In this document: one piece after another, positions 29,484 to 41,780 of the stretch | Layout of the letters: the number at the start of each line of letters is the position of its first letter | How positions within the stretch are numbered: the first letter of the stretch is position 1 | Assembly (NCBI RefSeq): GCF_900113575.1 | Contig: NZ_FOPV01000014.1 | Coordinates: 44,056 to 108,055 of the forward strand | Length of the DNA stretch: 64,000 nt | Direction of reading: 5' to 3' | DNA from: Nitrosospira sp. Nsp14 | GTDB taxonomy: Bacteria > Pseudomonadota > Gammaproteobacteria > Burkholderiales > Nitrosomonadaceae | The notes under the pieces: generated by a model | What the model saw: the letters and a program-made list of their open reading frames with translations, nothing else | The model's database searches: none | What the model was told of the DNA's origin: nothing | Program-made: the position numbers and the translations under genes

Positions 29484-30005
29484 TTGAGTCTAAATTTGGA
29501 AGAAAAAAAAGCGGTGGTTGCCGAAGTCAGCGCCGAGTTGGCGACGGCTCAGGCGATTATCATCGCGGAGTACCGCGGGCTTGAGGTCGGACACATGACG
29601 CAGTTGCGGGCGAAGGCGCGCCAATCAGGGATCTATTTCCGGGTGCTCAAAAACACGCTTGCGCGCCGCGCTATTTCGGATACGCCGTTCACCGGCCTTT
29701 CCGAACATATGGTGGGTCCGCTGGCCTATGGAATCGGCAAGGACCCGGTTGCGGCGGCGAAAGTACTCTACGAGTTTTCGAAGGGCAACGACAAATTTGT
29801 GATCAAGGGCGGCGCGATGCCGAATTTGGTCATGTCGGGCAAGGAGATTGCAAGTCTTGCCGCGCTCCCGAGCCGTGAGGAGTTGCTTTCCAAATTGTTG
29901 GGTACGATGCAGGCGCCTATCGCAAGCTTTGTACGCACACTCAACGAAGTGCCGACCCGTTTTGCCCGCGGTCTCGCTGCTGTCCGCGATCAGAAAGCTA
30001 CCTAG
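29484..30005 (+). CDS. rplJ: 50S ribosomal protein L10
   Basis: L10 anchors the L7/L12 stalk dimers. It starts at TTG (29484), preceded by GGAGAATG, giving [19 protein letters not shown]. The rRNA-binding N-terminal domain has [18 protein letters not shown], and the C-terminal helix that carries L12 ends in [14 protein letters not shown]. The length is 173 residues. The rare start codon may lower basal translation. Confidence 0.96.
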   Translation: MSLNLEEKKAVVAEVSAELATAQAIIIAEYRGLEVGHMTQLRAKARQSGIYFRVLKNTLARRAISDTPFTGLSEHMVGPLAYGIGKDPVAAAKVLYEFSKGNDKFVIKGGAMPNLVMSGKEIASLAALPSREELLSKLLGTMQAPIASFVRTLNEVPTRFARGLAAVRDQKAT

Positions 30006-30062
30006 TTGGATTCAAGCGGTTGTTTGAATCCATAAATACAAATTAATTATCAGGAGAGAATC

Positions 30063-30443
30063 ATGGCTGTAGCTAAAGCAGAAATTTTAGATGCGATCGC
30101 GAATATGACGGTACTCGAGCTTTCGCAACTGATCAAGGAAATGGAAGAAAAATTCGGTGTTTCGGCTGCGGCTGCCGCTGTCGCAGCGCCGGCGCCCGCG
30201 GCTGGTGCTGCCGCCGCTCCTGCCGAAGAGCAGACAGAATTCACCGTTATGCTGACGGCCGTGGGTGAAAGCAAGGTGAACGTCATCAAAGTGGTGCGAG
30301 CGATTACCGGGCTTGGTCTGAAAGAGGCAAAAGATCTCGTGGACGGGGCGCCGAAAGCGGTCAAGGAAGGCATTGCCAAAGCGGATGCCGAAGCTATTCA
30401 GAAGCAGCTTGCTGAAGCTGGGGCCACGGCCGAGGTCAAGTAA
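30063..30443 (+). CDS. rplL: 50S ribosomal protein L7/L12
   Basis: This acidic 126-residue stalk protein recruits translational GTPases. It has an N-terminal dimerisation domain, an Ala/Pro-rich hinge (about residues 37-56) and the C-terminal domain with [19 protein letters not shown] and [27 protein letters not shown] precedes the ATG. It is followed by a strong hairpin. Confidence 0.98.
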   Translation: MAVAKAEILDAIANMTVLELSQLIKEMEEKFGVSAAAAAVAAPAPAAGAAAAPAEEQTEFTVMLTAVGESKVNVIKVVRAITGLGLKEAKDLVDGAPKAVKEGIAKADAEAIQKQLAEAGATAEVK

Positions 30444-30458
30444 CAGTAAGGCAGCAAT

Positions 30459-30503
30459 ACCGGCTGGCGGCGTGCAAGACGCCGCCAGTTTCCGGCTTTT
30501 TTT
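30459..30503 (+). terminator. Terminator or attenuator between rplL and rpoB
   Basis: CTGGCGGCGT (30464-30473) pairs with ACGCCGCCAG (30479-30488) around GCAAG, followed by TTTCCGG and a run of seven T. This matches the partial terminator that lowers rpoBC transcription relative to rplJL in enterics. Confidence 0.75.
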
Positions 30504-30616
30504 GACGTCGGATTCCCGCACCTTATGTGCGGCAGAACACTCAGCACGGTAGCTAAAATCAGGTACTCTGCTCCTATTTTCTGTCCTTCTGTCCTCTGAC
30601 CTTCCGGAGAGATTCC

Positions 30617-33600
30617 ATGAGCTATTCGTTTACCGAGAAAAAACGTATTCGTAAGAGTTTTGCAAAGCGCGCCAGCGTGCTGCCGATTCCATTTCTTCTC
30701 GCTACCCAAATCGAATCTTACGCCGCCTTCCTGCAAGCTCAGGTCGAGCCCGACCACCGTGCCAACGAGGGTTTGCAGGCAGCGTTCACGTCGATTTTTC
30801 CAATCGAGAGCCATTCCAAGAATGCGCGCCTCGACTTCGTCAATTATGTGCTGGGTTTACCTCCTTTCGATGTCAAGGAATGCCAGCAGCGCGGGTTGAC
30901 TTATGCCTCCCCGTTGCGCGCAAAGGTGCGGCTGACGATCATGGACAAGGAAGCTTCCAAGCCGACGATTAGGGAAGTGAAGGAACAGGAAGTGTACATG
31001 GGGGAGATTCCCCTGATGACCAACACCGGCTCGTTTGTCATCAACGGCACCGAGCGTGTGATCGTGTCTCAGTTGCATCGCTCGCCCGGGGTATTTTTCG
31101 AGCACGATCGCGGCAAAACGCATTCTTCCGGTAAGCTGCTTTTCTCCGCCCGTATTATTCCTTATCGTGGTTCCTGGCTCGATTTCGAGTTCGATCCCAA
31201 GGATTATCTCTATTTCCGCGTTGACCGCCGCCGGAAGATGCCCATTACGGTATTGCTGAAAGCAATCGGTTACACGCCGGAACAGATTCTGAAGCAGTTT
31301 TTTTCATTCGATACGTTTCATCTGTCAAACACCGGCATTCTGTTTGAATTGATCCCGGAACGTTTGCGCGGTGACATGGCGCGTTTTGATATCGTAAATA
31401 AAAGCGGCAAGGTTATTGTCCAGAAAGATAAGCGGATAACGGTTAAGCATGTTCGCGAAATGCAACAGGCGGGGATAGATAAGCTCGAGGTGCCGGAAGA
31501 CTTCCTGTTGGGGCGGGTGTTGGCCCACAACGTCGTGGACAAGGAAACCGGGGAAGTGCTGGCGTTGGCGAACGATGAGATTACCGAGGTGGTGCTCGCC
31601 AAACTGCGCGAAGCCAATATCGAACAGATCCAGACTATATACACCAACGATCTTGATCAGGGCGCATACATATCCCAAACCCTGAGAATTGACGAAACAG
31701 TCGACCAGATGGCGGCGCAGATCGCCATCTACCGCATGATGCGGCCGGGTGAACCGCCGACCGAGGAGGCAGTCAAAGCTTTGTTCAACGGGTTGTTCTA
31801 CGCGCCCGAACGCTATGACCTTTCGGTCGTGGGCCGAATGAAATTCAATCGCCGCGTGGGTAAAACCGAATTGGGCGGCGAAACCACGCTTTCGAATGAC
31901 GACATCATCGCGGTGATCCGGATTCTCGTCGAGCTGCGCAACGGCCGCGGAGAAATCGATGATATCGATCATTTGGGCAACCGCCGCGTCCGCTCGGTTG
32001 GAGAACTGGCGGAGAATCAGTTCCGTTCCGGGTTGGTGCGGGTTGAGAGAGCGGTGAAGGAGCGGCTCAGCCAGGCGGAGTCGGAGAATCTGATGCCGCA
32101 TGACTTGATCAATGCAAAACCGGTGTCGGCCGCGGTGCGGGAGTTCTTCGGTTCCAGCCAGTTGTCGCAGTTCATGGATCAGACCAATCCGCTGTCCGAG
32201 ATTACTCACAAGCGGCGTGTGTCCGCGCTCGGTCCCGGCGGCTTGACGCGCGAACGCGCAGGGTTCGAAGTGCGCGACGTGCACCCGACCCACTATGGTC
32301 GGGTCTGTCCAATTGAAACGCCGGAAGGCCCCAATATCGGGTTGATCAATTCGTTGGCCCTCTACGCCCGTACCAATGAATACGGTTTCATGGAAACGCC
32401 ATACCGTAAGGTAAAAAACGGCCAGGTAACCGATGAAATTGATTATCTGTCGGCGATTGAGGAAGGGCAATACGTCATTGCCCAGGCAAATGCGGAGCTG
32501 GATCGCAGCGGCAAGTTTACTAACGAGATCGTGTCGTGTCGGCATAAAAATGAATTTACGTTGGCGACCCCTGATCGCATCGAGTATATGGATGTGGCCC
32601 CCGCACAGATCGTGTCGGTAGCGGCATCGCTGATTCCCTTCCTGGAGCACGATGATGCCAATCGCGCACTGATGGGTTCTAACATGCAACGTCAGGCGGT
32701 GCCGTGTCTTCGTGCCGAGAAGCCATTGGTTGGCACAGGTATCGAACGCGTTGTGGCCGTCGACTCGGGGACGGCCGTGCAGGCGGTGCGAGGCGGTATA
32801 GTTGATTACGTGGATTCAAGCCGTATCGTTGTCCGCGTTCACGATACTGAAACGCGCGCTGGCGAAGTGGGTGTGGATATTTACAACCTGATCAAATACA
32901 CGCGTTCTAACCAGAACACCAATATCAATCAGCGTCCTCTGCTAGAAGTGGGCGACGTCATCGCGCGCGGGGATGTCGTGGCGGACGGAGCTTCCACGGA
33001 CAAGGGCGAGCTGGCCCTGGGGCAAAACATGCTTGTAGCATTCATGCCCTGGAACGGATTCAATTTCGAAGATTCAATTCTCATTTCCGAGCGTATTGTT
33101 GCTGATGACCGTTTCACCTCTATCCACATTGAAGAGCTATCGGTAGTCAGTCGCGATACCAAGCTGGGAACGGAAGAGATAACCGGCGATATCTCCAACC
33201 TGTCAGAAGTGCAACTGGGACGGCTGGATGCCTCGGGTATTGTTCATATTGGCGCCGAGGTGGAAGCGGGCGATGTACTGGTCGGAAAAGTTACCCCGAA
33301 AGGGGAGACTCAGTTGACGCCAGAAGAAAAGCTTTTGCGGGCCATTTTTGGCGAGAAAGCCTCGGACGTGAAGGATACATCGCTACGCGTACCGTCCGGT
33401 ATTTCGGGAACCGTAATTGATGTGCAGGTCTTTACGCGAGAAGGCATCGAGCGCGACAAGCGTGCCCAGCAGATCATTGACGATGAGCTAAAGCGCTACA
33501 AAAAAGACCTGACTGATCAAATGCGGATCGTGGAGTCCGATGCGTTTGAGCGTATCGAACGCTTGCTCAAGGGTAAAGTGGCGACCGGTGGGCCCAAGAA

Positions 33601-34690
33601 GCTCGCCAAAGGCGCCGAAATCACAAAGGAATACCTGGACAGTATTGACCCGCACCATTGGTTTGATATTCGGCTTTCCGATGAGGAAACGAGCGTGCAA
33701 CTCGAACAAATCGAGGAAGGCTTGTCGCAGAAGCGTAAGGCCTTCGATGACGCTTTTGAGGAAAAGAAAAAGAAACTTACCCAGGGCGATGAGCTACCCC
33801 CGGGCGTTCAGAAAATGGTCAAGGTTTATGTTGCGGTGAAACGGCGTTTGCAGCCCGGGGATAAAATGGCGGGGCGTCACGGCAATAAGGGGGTGATCTC
33901 CAAGATTGTGCCTGTGGAAGACATGCCGTATATGGCGGATGGAACGCCGGTTGATGTCGTGTTGAATCCCTTGGGCGTACCCTCGCGCATGAACGTGGGC
34001 CAGATTCTGGAAACCCATCTCGGGTGGGCTGCAAAGGGGTTGGGAAAAAAGATTGGCGAACTGCTTCGTGCCCACCAGCAGTCAGCGGAAATTCGACAGT
34101 TGCTGGAAAACATATACAACACCAGTGGTAAACATGAGGATATCGTTTCGCTAAGCGATAAGGAAGTTCTGGATCTGGCCGAAAATCTAAAGGACGGCGT
34201 GCCTTTCGCGACGCCCGTGTTCGATGGAGCCACGGAGCACGAGATCAAGGATATGCTGGAGCTTGCCGGTCTTCCTCGTTCAGGCCAGGTGACGCTTTAT
34301 GACGGACGAACTGGCGAGGCGTTCGATCGTCCCGTTACAGTCGGTTATATGCATGTGCTGAAGCTGCATCATCTGGTGGACGACAAGATGCATGCGCGTT
34401 CAACCGGTCCCTATAGCCTCGTGACTCAACAGCCTCTCGGAGGCAAGGCCCAGTTCGGCGGCCAGCGCTTCGGCGAAATGGAAGTGTGGGCATTGGAGGC
34501 CTACGGCGCCGCATACACGCTGCAGGAGATGTTGACAGTCAAGTCTGATGACGTCAACGGACGCACGAAAGTGTATGAAAGCATAGTCAAGGGTGATCAC
34601 AAGATCGATGCGGGGATGCCGGAATCATTCAACGTGCTGGTGAAGGAAATCCGCTCACTCGCGATGGATATTGACCTGGACCGGCACTAA
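30617..34690 (+). CDS. rpoB: RNA polymerase beta subunit
   Basis: This is the 1357-residue beta subunit of core RNA polymerase. Recognisable regions include [21 protein letters not shown], the rifampicin region [22 protein letters not shown] with wild-type Asp, His and Ser residues, [11 protein letters not shown], and the C-terminal [38 protein letters not shown] precedes the ATG. No intein or insertion is seen beyond the usual proteobacterial domains. Confidence 0.98.
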   Translation: MSYSFTEKKRIRKSFAKRASVLPIPFLLATQIESYAAFLQAQVEPDHRANEGLQAAFTSIFPIESHSKNARLDFVNYVLGLPPFDVKECQQRGLTYASPLRAKVRLTIMDKEASKPTIREVKEQEVYMGEIPLMTNTGSFVINGTERVIVSQLHRSPGVFFEHDRGKTHSSGKLLFSARIIPYRGSWLDFEFDPKDYLYFRVDRRRKMPITVLLKAIGYTPEQILKQFFSFDTFHLSNTGILFELIPERLRGDMARFDIVNKSGKVIVQKDKRITVKHVREMQQAGIDKLEVPEDFLLGRVLAHNVVDKETGEVLALANDEITEVVLAKLREANIEQIQTIYTNDLDQGAYISQTLRIDETVDQMAAQIAIYRMMRPGEPPTEEAVKALFNGLFYAPERYDLSVVGRMKFNRRVGKTELGGETTLSNDDIIAVIRILVELRNGRGEIDDIDHLGNRRVRSVGELAENQFRSGLVRVERAVKERLSQAESENLMPHDLINAKPVSAAVREFFGSSQLSQFMDQTNPLSEITHKRRVSALGPGGLTRERAGFEVRDVHPTHYGRVCPIETPEGPNIGLINSLALYARTNEYGFMETPYRKVKNGQVTDEIDYLSAIEEGQYVIAQANAELDRSGKFTNEIVSCRHKNEFTLATPDRIEYMDVAPAQIVSVAASLIPFLEHDDANRALMGSNMQRQAVPCLRAEKPLVGTGIERVVAVDSGTAVQAVRGGIVDYVDSSRIVVRVHDTETRAGEVGVDIYNLIKYTRSNQNTNINQRPLLEVGDVIARGDVVADGASTDKGELALGQNMLVAFMPWNGFNFEDSILISERIVADDRFTSIHIEELSVVSRDTKLGTEEITGDISNLSEVQLGRLDASGIVHIGAEVEAGDVLVGKVTPKGETQLTPEEKLLRAIFGEKASDVKDTSLRVPSGISGTVIDVQVFTREGIERDKRAQQIIDDELKRYKKDLTDQMRIVESDAFERIERLLKGKVATGGPKKLAKGAEITKEYLDSIDPHHWFDIRLSDEETSVQLEQIEEGLSQKRKAFDDAFEEKKKKLTQGDELPPGVQKMVKVYVAVKRRLQPGDKMAGRHGNKGVISKIVPVEDMPYMADGTPVDVVLNPLGVPSRMNVGQILETHLGWAAKGLGKKIGELLRAHQQSAEIRQLLENIYNTSGKHEDIVSLSDKEVLDLAENLKDGVPFATPVFDGATEHEIKDMLELAGLPRSGQVTLYDGRTGEAFDRPVTVGYMHVLKLHHLVDDKMHARSTGPYSLVTQQPLGGKAQFGGQRFGEMEVWALEAYGAAYTLQEMLTVKSDDVNGRTKVYESIVKGDHKIDAGMPESFNVLVKEIRSLAMDIDLDRH

Positions 34691-34793
34691 ACGTGGCAAC
34701 TTTATGTAGACGTGCGGAGGATGGGAATCTATTCGTTTCCGTGGTTTTGCCGGAAAACTTTTTGTATCGACCCCTGATCAACAGGAGTGACAA

Positions 34794-37700
34794 ATGAAAG
34801 CACTGCTTGATTTATTCAAACAGGTTACACAGAAAGAAGAGTTCGACTCGATCAAGATCGGTTTGGCCTCTCCTGAAAAAATACGTTCCTGGTCCTACGG
34901 CGAAGTGAAGAAGCCGGAAACGATCAATTACCGTACCTTCAAACCTGAACGGGACGGCTTGTTCTGCGCAAAAATTTTCGGCCCGGTCAAGGATTATGAA
35001 TGCCTGTGCGGAAAATATAAGCGCCTGAAGCACCGTGGTGTGATTTGTGAAAAATGCGGCGTTGAAGTCACACTGTCGAAGGTTCGGCGTGAGCGCATGG
35101 GGCACATCGAGCTCGCCTCACCGGTTGCCCACATCTGGTTTTTGAAATCGTTGCCGTCACGCCTGGGCATGGTACTGGACATGACCTTGCGTGATATTGA
35201 GCGTGTCCTTTATTTTGAAGCTTACGTCGTAACGGACCCCGGCATGACGCCGCTCCAGAGATGCCAGTTGCTGACCGATGATGACTATCGCGCTAAAACC
35301 GAAGAATACGGCGATGATTTCCGCGCCAGTATGGGAGCCGAAGGTATCCGCGACTTGTTGGGCAACCTGAACATCCGAGTAGAAATCGACAATCTACGGC
35401 GTGAGATGGGTACCACGGGTTCTGAAACAAAGATGAAAAAAATCGCCAAGCGCCTGAAGGTGCTGGAGGCGTTTAATAAGTCGGGGATCAAACCTGAGTG
35501 GATGGTATTAGCGGTGCTGCCGGTACTTCCACCCGAGTTGCGACCCCTGGTTCCGCTGGATGGCGGACGCTTCGCAACTTCCGATTTGAATGATTTGTAT
35601 CGCCGCGTCATCAACCGGAACAACCGGCTGAAGCGGCTGCTTGAGCTGAAAGCGCCCGAGATCATCGTGCGTAACGAGAAGCGCATGCTGCAGGAAGCGG
35701 TGGATTCGCTGTTGGACAATGGCCGTCGTGGAAAAGCCATGACTGGCGCAAACAAGCGGCCCCTGAAGTCGCTTGCCGATATGATCAAAGGCAAGGGCGG
35801 ACGGTTTCGCCAGAATCTGCTGGGGAAACGGGTCGACTATTCCGGGCGCTCAGTGATTGTGGTGGGCCCGCAGCTTAAGCTGCATCAGTGTGGCTTGCCA
35901 AAGAAAATGGCGCTGGAGTTATTCAAGCCGTTCATATTCAACAAGCTCGAAATCATGGGCATCGCCAGCACCATCAAGGCGGCCAAGCGCGAAGTCGAAA
36001 ATGAAACCCCCGTGGTCTGGGACATCCTTGAGGATGTCATTCGCGAACATCCGGTAATGCTGAACCGGGCTCCGACGCTGCACCGACTTGGCATTCAGGC
36101 TTTTGAACCGGTGCTGATCGAAGGCAAAGCGATACAGCAGCATCCGCTGGTATGCGCGGCATTCAACGCCGACTTCGATGGTGACCAGATGGCGGTGCAT
36201 GTGCCGTTGTCGCTCGAAGCGCAAATGGAGTGCCGGACGCTGATGATGTCCACGAATAACGTTTTGTCGCCAGCGAACGGAGAACCGATTATCGTTCCTT
36301 CGCAGGACATCGTTCTGGGGCTTTATTACACAACTCGTGAAAAAATCAACGCTCGCGGCGAGGGGTTGATGTTCGCCAACATTAGCGAGGTTTCCCGTGC
36401 TTATGAAAGCCGCATAATCGAGCTGAACGCGAAAATTACGGTAAGGATCAAGGAATATGACGTAGACGCCGATGGCGAACGCCGTGAAAAAATCACGCGA
36501 TACGAAACTACGGTAGGGCGCGCCCTGCTGTCCGAGATTCTTCCCGCAGGCTTACCGTTTCCCCTAATCAACAAGGTGCTTAAGAAAAAGGAGATTTCTC
36601 GGCTCATAAACGCCAGTTTCCGCCGTTGCGGATTACGCGAGACCGTGATTTTTGCCGACAAGCTGATGTACGCGGGCTTCACCTATGCGACTCGTGCAGG
36701 GATTTCCATCTGCCTGGACGATATGCTCACGCCGGTACAGAAGGACGAGATTATTGGAGCATCTGAGAAGGAGGTGCAGGAAATCGAGATGCAATACACT
36801 TCCGGCCTGGTTACTCAAGGTGAACGTTACAACAAGGTTGTGGATATTTGGGGCCGTGCGGGCGACCAGGTAGCGAAGGCCATGATGGATCAACTTGGCG
36901 TCGAGCCGATACTTGACCCCGTGACCGGAGAAGTTACGAAGGACAAGAAAGGCAAAGCGTTGACGCAGGAATCGTTTAACTCGATTTACATGATGGCAGA
37001 CTCAGGGGCGCGTGGCTCGGCCGCACAGATTCGTCAATTAGCCGGGATGCGTGGCCTGATGGCAAAGCCGGATGGATCTATCATCGAAACCCCTATCACG
37101 GCAAATTTTCGCGAGGGGTTGAACGTGCTGCAGTACTTTATCTCCACCCACGGAGCGCGGAAGGGTCTGGCGGATACAGCATTAAAAACTGCCAATTCCG
37201 GCTATCTGACGCGCCGTTTGGTCGATGTGACCCAGGATCTGGTGGTGACCCAGGATGATTGCGGTACGAGTAATGGCGTGCTAATGAAGGCCCTGATTGA
37301 AGGCGGAGAGGTGATTGAGGCGCTGCGCGAACGCATACTTGGACGCGTAGTGGCGAGTGATATCGTTAATCCGGAGCATCAGGAGGTTATCTATGAGGCT
37401 GGAGCTCTGCTTGACGAATACGCCGTCGATTCCATTGAAGCGCTAGGAATAGACGAAGTAAAAGTGCGTACGCCGCTCACCTGTGAAACGCGTTATGGTC
37501 TGTGCGCCAAGTGCTACGGGCGTGACCTGGGACGCGGTACGCCGGTAAACGTAGGCGAAGCCGTGGGCGTGATCGCCGCTCAGTCCATTGGTGAGCCAGG
37601 AACACAGCTAACGATGCGCACGTTCCATATTGGTGGCGCGGCCTCCAGAACGGCGGTGGCAAGCCAGGTTGAAAGCAAGTCCAATGGTATCGTGCATTAT

Positions 37701-39023
37701 TCGGCGACCATGCGCTACGTAACCAATGCGCGAAGCGAACTCGTCGCCATCTCCCGCAGCGGTGAAGTCGTGATACACGACGATAACGGCCGCGAGCGCG
37801 AACGTCATAAAGCGCCGTACGGAGCCACGCTACTGATACGTGATGGTGAAGTCGTCAAGGCAGGTCAGATCCTGGCCACCTGGGATCCACATACTCGCCC
37901 CATCATCACAGAATATGCCGGCAGGGTACGCTTCGAAAACGTGGAAGAAGGCGTAACGGTAGCGAAGCAAATTGATGAGGTAACCGGTTTGTCCACGCTG
38001 GTCGTAATCGATCCAAAAAGGCGTGGCGTGGCGCAAACGAAGGGCTTGCGCCCTCTGGTAAAACTGCTGGATGACGAGGGTAAGGAAGTGCGCCTCGCAG
38101 GTAGCAATCTGCCCGTCAATATCACCTTCCAGGTTGGTTCCATTATTACCGTTAGGGATGGACAGCAGGTGAGCGTTGGGGAAGTACTGGCGCGGATTCC
38201 TCAGGAGACTTCGAAAACACGTGACATTACCGGTGGGTTGCCTCGTGTTGCTGAATTGTTTGAAGCCCGCTCTCCCAAGGACGCGGGTGTGCTGGCCGAG
38301 GTTACCGGTATCGTGTCGTTCGGCAAGGATACCAAAGGTAAGCAACGATTGGTGATTACCGATCTGGATGGCGTTTCGCATGAATATCTTATTCCAAAGG
38401 ACAAGCACGTCACGGCACATGACGGCCAAGTCGTCAACAAGGGTGAGAGCATCGTCGATGGGCCGGCCGATCCACACGATATTCTACGTTTGTTGGGAGT
38501 GGAGGCGCTTGCACGCTACATAACTGACGAGGTCCAGGATGTGTACCGCCTCCAAGGTGTCAAGATCAATGACAAGCACATAGAGGTAATCGTGCGGCAG
38601 ATGCTACGCCGTGTCCAAATCGTCGACCCGGGCCACACGCGGTTTATTCCGGGTGAGCAGGTGGAGCGCGCTGACTTGCTGGCTGAAAACGAACTGGTAC
38701 TGGCCGAGGACAAAATCCCCGCGACCTATGAGTTCATGTTGTTGGGTATTACAAAAGCATCGCTGTCGACGGATTCCTTCATTTCCGCCGCTTCGTTCCA
38801 GGAAACCACCCGTGTATTGACCGAAGCAGCGATTATGGGCAAGAAGGATGATCTGCGTGGACTCAAAGAAAATGTTATTGTCGGACGGCTTATCCCCGCG
38901 GGGACCGGCCTGACTTTCCACACTACCCGGAAAAAACAGAGGTTGCTGTTGAACGCCGGCGAAACGGCCGTTGTTGGTGAGGAAGATGCGGGGGAAACAC
39001 GCAACAGTGGCTATGCGGTCTGA
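34794..39023 (+). CDS. rpoC: RNA polymerase beta' subunit
   Basis: This is the 1409-residue beta' subunit. The N-terminal zinc ribbon uses C70, C72, C85 and C88. The catalytic Mg-binding motif NADFDGDQ is at 458-465. The second zinc site ([17 protein letters not shown]) and the bridge/trigger region around residues 780-940 are present. It lies 103 bp after rpoB with AACAGGAGTGAC before the ATG. Confidence 0.98.
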   Translation: MKALLDLFKQVTQKEEFDSIKIGLASPEKIRSWSYGEVKKPETINYRTFKPERDGLFCAKIFGPVKDYECLCGKYKRLKHRGVICEKCGVEVTLSKVRRERMGHIELASPVAHIWFLKSLPSRLGMVLDMTLRDIERVLYFEAYVVTDPGMTPLQRCQLLTDDDYRAKTEEYGDDFRASMGAEGIRDLLGNLNIRVEIDNLRREMGTTGSETKMKKIAKRLKVLEAFNKSGIKPEWMVLAVLPVLPPELRPLVPLDGGRFATSDLNDLYRRVINRNNRLKRLLELKAPEIIVRNEKRMLQEAVDSLLDNGRRGKAMTGANKRPLKSLADMIKGKGGRFRQNLLGKRVDYSGRSVIVVGPQLKLHQCGLPKKMALELFKPFIFNKLEIMGIASTIKAAKREVENETPVVWDILEDVIREHPVMLNRAPTLHRLGIQAFEPVLIEGKAIQQHPLVCAAFNADFDGDQMAVHVPLSLEAQMECRTLMMSTNNVLSPANGEPIIVPSQDIVLGLYYTTREKINARGEGLMFANISEVSRAYESRIIELNAKITVRIKEYDVDADGERREKITRYETTVGRALLSEILPAGLPFPLINKVLKKKEISRLINASFRRCGLRETVIFADKLMYAGFTYATRAGISICLDDMLTPVQKDEIIGASEKEVQEIEMQYTSGLVTQGERYNKVVDIWGRAGDQVAKAMMDQLGVEPILDPVTGEVTKDKKGKALTQESFNSIYMMADSGARGSAAQIRQLAGMRGLMAKPDGSIIETPITANFREGLNVLQYFISTHGARKGLADTALKTANSGYLTRRLVDVTQDLVVTQDDCGTSNGVLMKALIEGGEVIEALRERILGRVVASDIVNPEHQEVIYEAGALLDEYAVDSIEALGIDEVKVRTPLTCETRYGLCAKCYGRDLGRGTPVNVGEAVGVIAAQSIGEPGTQLTMRTFHIGGAASRTAVASQVESKSNGIVHYSATMRYVTNARSELVAISRSGEVVIHDDNGRERERHKAPYGATLLIRDGEVVKAGQILATWDPHTRPIITEYAGRVRFENVEEGVTVAKQIDEVTGLSTLVVIDPKRRGVAQTKGLRPLVKLLDDEGKEVRLAGSNLPVNITFQVGSIITVRDGQQVSVGEVLARIPQETSKTRDITGGLPRVAELFEARSPKDAGVLAEVTGIVSFGKDTKGKQRLVITDLDGVSHEYLIPKDKHVTAHDGQVVNKGESIVDGPADPHDILRLLGVEALARYITDEVQDVYRLQGVKINDKHIEVIVRQMLRRVQIVDPGHTRFIPGEQVERADLLAENELVLAEDKIPATYEFMLLGITKASLSTDSFISAASFQETTRVLTEAAIMGKKDDLRGLKENVIVGRLIPAGTGLTFHTTRKKQRLLLNAGETAVVGEEDAGETRNSGYAV

Positions 39024-39048
39024 AGCACCCATCGGGAAAATCTGAATT

Positions 39049-40464
39049 ATGCCAATTGATATCAACGCCATCATTGCCGAGACTCGTGGCAAGAACTTCG
39101 AGCTCTACGAGGACCACGTCAATCCGGTGTTCGTCAAGGTTTTGCGGATGCTCGGTTTCAATCGCACCTGGGTTCGAGGCGAAGGCCCCTATCTTTGGGA
39201 CGATACTGGCACCCGTTACCTGGATTTTCTTACCAACTGGGGTGTATTCAATTTCGGACGCCGTCATCCCGCTATTCGCGGGGCATTGCAGCAAGTCCTG
39301 GACTCCGATTTTCCTGGGTGGGTAGGTTTCGACGCACCCCCCCTCGCGGCGGCGCTGGCTCGTGAATTAGTCAAGCGCATGACGCCCGGCCTGGATACTG
39401 TTTACTTCAGTAATTCCGGTACCGAAGCTATCGAGGCTGCAATCAAGTTTGCCCGTGCGTATACCGGCCGACCTTCCACTGCACATCTCGCCAAAGCCTT
39501 CCATGGCCTCACCATGGGCTCTTTGTCGCTGAATGGAGAAGCCAGTTTTCGCCGGGGATTCGAGCCCATGCTCCCCGGCAGCTCAGAAGTGAAGCTCGGC
39601 GACCTGGATGGCCTGGAGGCGCGCCTGAAACTGGGCGATGTAGCCGCCTTTGTTTTTGAGCCTATCCAGGGTAAAGGCGTAAATATCGCCAGTGCAGAAT
39701 ATCTCCTAGGCGCGCAGGAATTGTGCCGAAAGTATGGCACGTTAATGGTCTGCGACGAGGTTCAATCGGGAATGGGGCGCACGGGGCGTTTCCTGGCTAG
39801 CCAATGGATCGAAGGCTTTCGACCTGATGTTATTTGCCTGTCGAAGGCACTTTCGGGTGGCTATATTCCTGTTGGCGCGACAATCACGCGGCGCGCGGTC
39901 TATGACAGCGTTTACGATAGCATGCACCGCGCGATCGTTCATGCCTCAACCTTTGGAATGGGTAACATGGCCATGGCTGCCGGACTAGCGTCCCTTAGCG
40001 TGCTCGATGACGAGAAACTGCCTGAGCGCGCTATTGAACTCGGCACCCGTTTCCGCAAGGGTATCGAGGCGATGGTGCCACGCTTCGAATTCCTCAAGGG
40101 GGTTCGCCAGCGTGGTCTGATGATTGCAATCGAATTTGGCCAGCCTGAGTCGATGACGCTGAGAGCAGCCTGGGCAATGGTCAACAAGATGGATGAAAAT
40201 CTGTTCGCGCAGGCAATTGTTCTCCCGCTTCTTGACGATCACCATATCCTTACGCAGGTGGCGGGCCACGCCATGCCAATCGTGAAAATACTTCCACCCC
40301 TGAATATAAGTGAATCCGACGTGGATTGGTTCCTGGATGCGCTTGAGGATGTGATGATAAAACTCCACAAGTTTCCTGGCCCGGCTTGGGAGGTGTTGAA
40401 GAAGCTCGGTAACCACGCCCTGACCTCGAAGCGCCGCGAGGGGCGCGTCTCCACCGTCACATAA
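39049..40464 (+). CDS. Class III PLP-dependent aminotransferase (HpnO-like?)
   Basis: This 471-residue enzyme belongs to the fold-type I, class III aminotransferases (acetylornithine, GABA and ornithine transaminases). Visible features are the substrate entry region DTGTRYLDFLTNWGVFNFGRRHP, the cofactor motif SNSGTEAIEAAIKFAR, CDEVQSGMGRTG and the PLP-binding Lys in LSKALSGGYIPVGA. The N-terminal YEDHVNPVFVKVLRMLGF and the C-terminal KFPGPAWEVLKKLG remind me of the aminotransferases linked to hopanoid side-chain synthesis (HpnO), but this is from memory and no hopanoid genes are nearby. It starts 26 bp after rpoC, so it is probably co-transcribed from the rpo operon. Placement between rpoC and rpsL is unusual. 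Confidence 0.85.
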   Translation: MPIDINAIIAETRGKNFELYEDHVNPVFVKVLRMLGFNRTWVRGEGPYLWDDTGTRYLDFLTNWGVFNFGRRHPAIRGALQQVLDSDFPGWVGFDAPPLAAALARELVKRMTPGLDTVYFSNSGTEAIEAAIKFARAYTGRPSTAHLAKAFHGLTMGSLSLNGEASFRRGFEPMLPGSSEVKLGDLDGLEARLKLGDVAAFVFEPIQGKGVNIASAEYLLGAQELCRKYGTLMVCDEVQSGMGRTGRFLASQWIEGFRPDVICLSKALSGGYIPVGATITRRAVYDSVYDSMHRAIVHASTFGMGNMAMAAGLASLSVLDDEKLPERAIELGTRFRKGIEAMVPRFEFLKGVRQRGLMIAIEFGQPESMTLRAAWAMVNKMDENLFAQAIVLPLLDDHHILTQVAGHAMPIVKILPPLNISESDVDWFLDALEDVMIKLHKFPGPAWEVLKKLGNHALTSKRREGRVSTVT

Positions 40465-40586
40465 GCGTTATTCGTCCCCGCTGGCAAGGACGGAGCGCGG
40501 TAGCCGCGATGGGTTGCGCTGGGTCGCGTCGAGGCTGTTCCTTCAACGGAATCAGATCGTAGCGCTGCCTGAAGGCACGACTTGGC

Positions 40587-40615
40587 TTGACACAATCGAT
40601 AGAACCCCCTAAAAT
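40587..40615 (+). promoter_or_regulatory. Sigma70-type promoter upstream of rpsL
   Basis: TTGACA (40587-40592) and TAAAAT (40610-40615) are separated by exactly 17 bp, about 115 bp before the rpsL start. It is the best consensus promoter I found in the window and should drive the str operon independently of rpoBC. Confidence 0.7.
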
Positions 40616-40729
40616 TCGCTGTTTTTCAGCTCGCCCTCTTTAAATAATATAAGGAGGGTGCAGCGAATATCCAGATATTCACGTTGCCAGTGGGATGCTT
40701 TATCGCATCCCTGTTTTTTAGGAAATAAG

Positions 40730-41101
40730 ATGCCGACAATCAGTCAGTTAGTTCGTAAGCCGCGCGCGGCAAAGCGAGTAAAGAGCAAGGTTCCGGCGCT
40801 GGGGAACAGTCCGCAGAAGCGGGGGGTTTGCACCCGTGTCTATACCACTACGCCAAAGAAACCGAACTCAGCTTTGCGAAAAGTCGCGCGCGTGCGCCTG
40901 ACGAATGGTTTTGAGGTATCCAGTTATATTGGCGGGGAAGGTCATAACCTCCAGGAGCACTCCGTAGTGCTCATCCGCGGCGGTCGGGTAAAAGATCTGC
41001 CGGGTGTCCGCTATCATACGGTCCGCGGTAGTCTGGATACCGCCGGGGTAAAAGATCGCAAGCAGGCCCGTTCCAAGTACGGTGCAAAAAGGCCCAAATA
41101 G
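40730..41101 (+). CDS. rpsL: 30S ribosomal protein S12
   Basis: S12 sits at the decoding centre and affects fidelity. The start at 40730 ([12 protein letters not shown]) follows AGGAAA; an open frame upstream is not family-like. The 123-residue protein includes [18 protein letters not shown] and [17 protein letters not shown], with Lys at the classical streptomycin-sensitive positions. Confidence 0.97.
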   Translation: MPTISQLVRKPRAAKRVKSKVPALGNSPQKRGVCTRVYTTTPKKPNSALRKVARVRLTNGFEVSSYIGGEGHNLQEHSVVLIRGGRVKDLPGVRYHTVRGSLDTAGVKDRKQARSKYGAKRPK

Positions 41102-41189
41102 GGCTGAGCGCAGTTAAGCGCCACGATGCCGACCAAGATCTACCCAAATGTTTGTTACTTAAGCTAAATAATTACGCCAAGGTCAGAGA

Positions 41190-41660
41190 ATGCCAAGACG
41201 GAGAGAAGTCCCAAAACGCGAAATATTGCCGGACCCGAAATACCATAACACCGAGGTGGCGAAATTCGTCAATGTACTGATGACACGTGGCAAGAAGTCA
41301 GTAGCCGAACGGATCATCTATGGTGCCATGACGCAGATTCAGAAGAAGACGGGTAAGGATCCGGTAGACGTGTTTACGCAGGCGCTGTCCAACGTGCGTC
41401 CCATGGTCGAAGTAAAAAGCCGACGTGTGGGCGGGGCCAACTACCAGGTTCCGGTGGAGGTGCGGTCGATTTGCCGGAATGCACTGGCGATGCGCTGGCT
41501 CCGCGATGCGGCGCGCAAAAGATCTGAAAAATCGATGGGTGCGCGTCTGGCAGGCGAATTGGCGGAGGCGGCAGAAGGCCGCGGGGGCGCAGTAAAGAAG
41601 CGTGAGGAAGTGCATCGTATGGCGGAGGCCAATAAGGCGTTCGCGCATTATCGGTTCTGA
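41190..41660 (+). CDS. rpsG: 30S ribosomal protein S7
   Basis: S7 is a primary binder of the 3' major domain of 16S rRNA. The 156-residue protein has [38 protein letters not shown] and the C-terminal [22 protein letters not shown]. It is the second gene of the str operon. Confidence 0.97.
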   Translation: MPRRREVPKREILPDPKYHNTEVAKFVNVLMTRGKKSVAERIIYGAMTQIQKKTGKDPVDVFTQALSNVRPMVEVKSRRVGGANYQVPVEVRSICRNALAMRWLRDAARKRSEKSMGARLAGELAEAAEGRGGAVKKREEVHRMAEANKAFAHYRF

Positions 41661-41780
41661 TAGCAACCATGGGGGTTCGCTATTACGGCTTTGGGACTAT
41701 TCGTCCGAACTGAAGAGTCGTATCTATCCGCGTCCCGCCCTTACCGGGCCGGACAGGTCAAATTTTAAGGTTTAACGACT

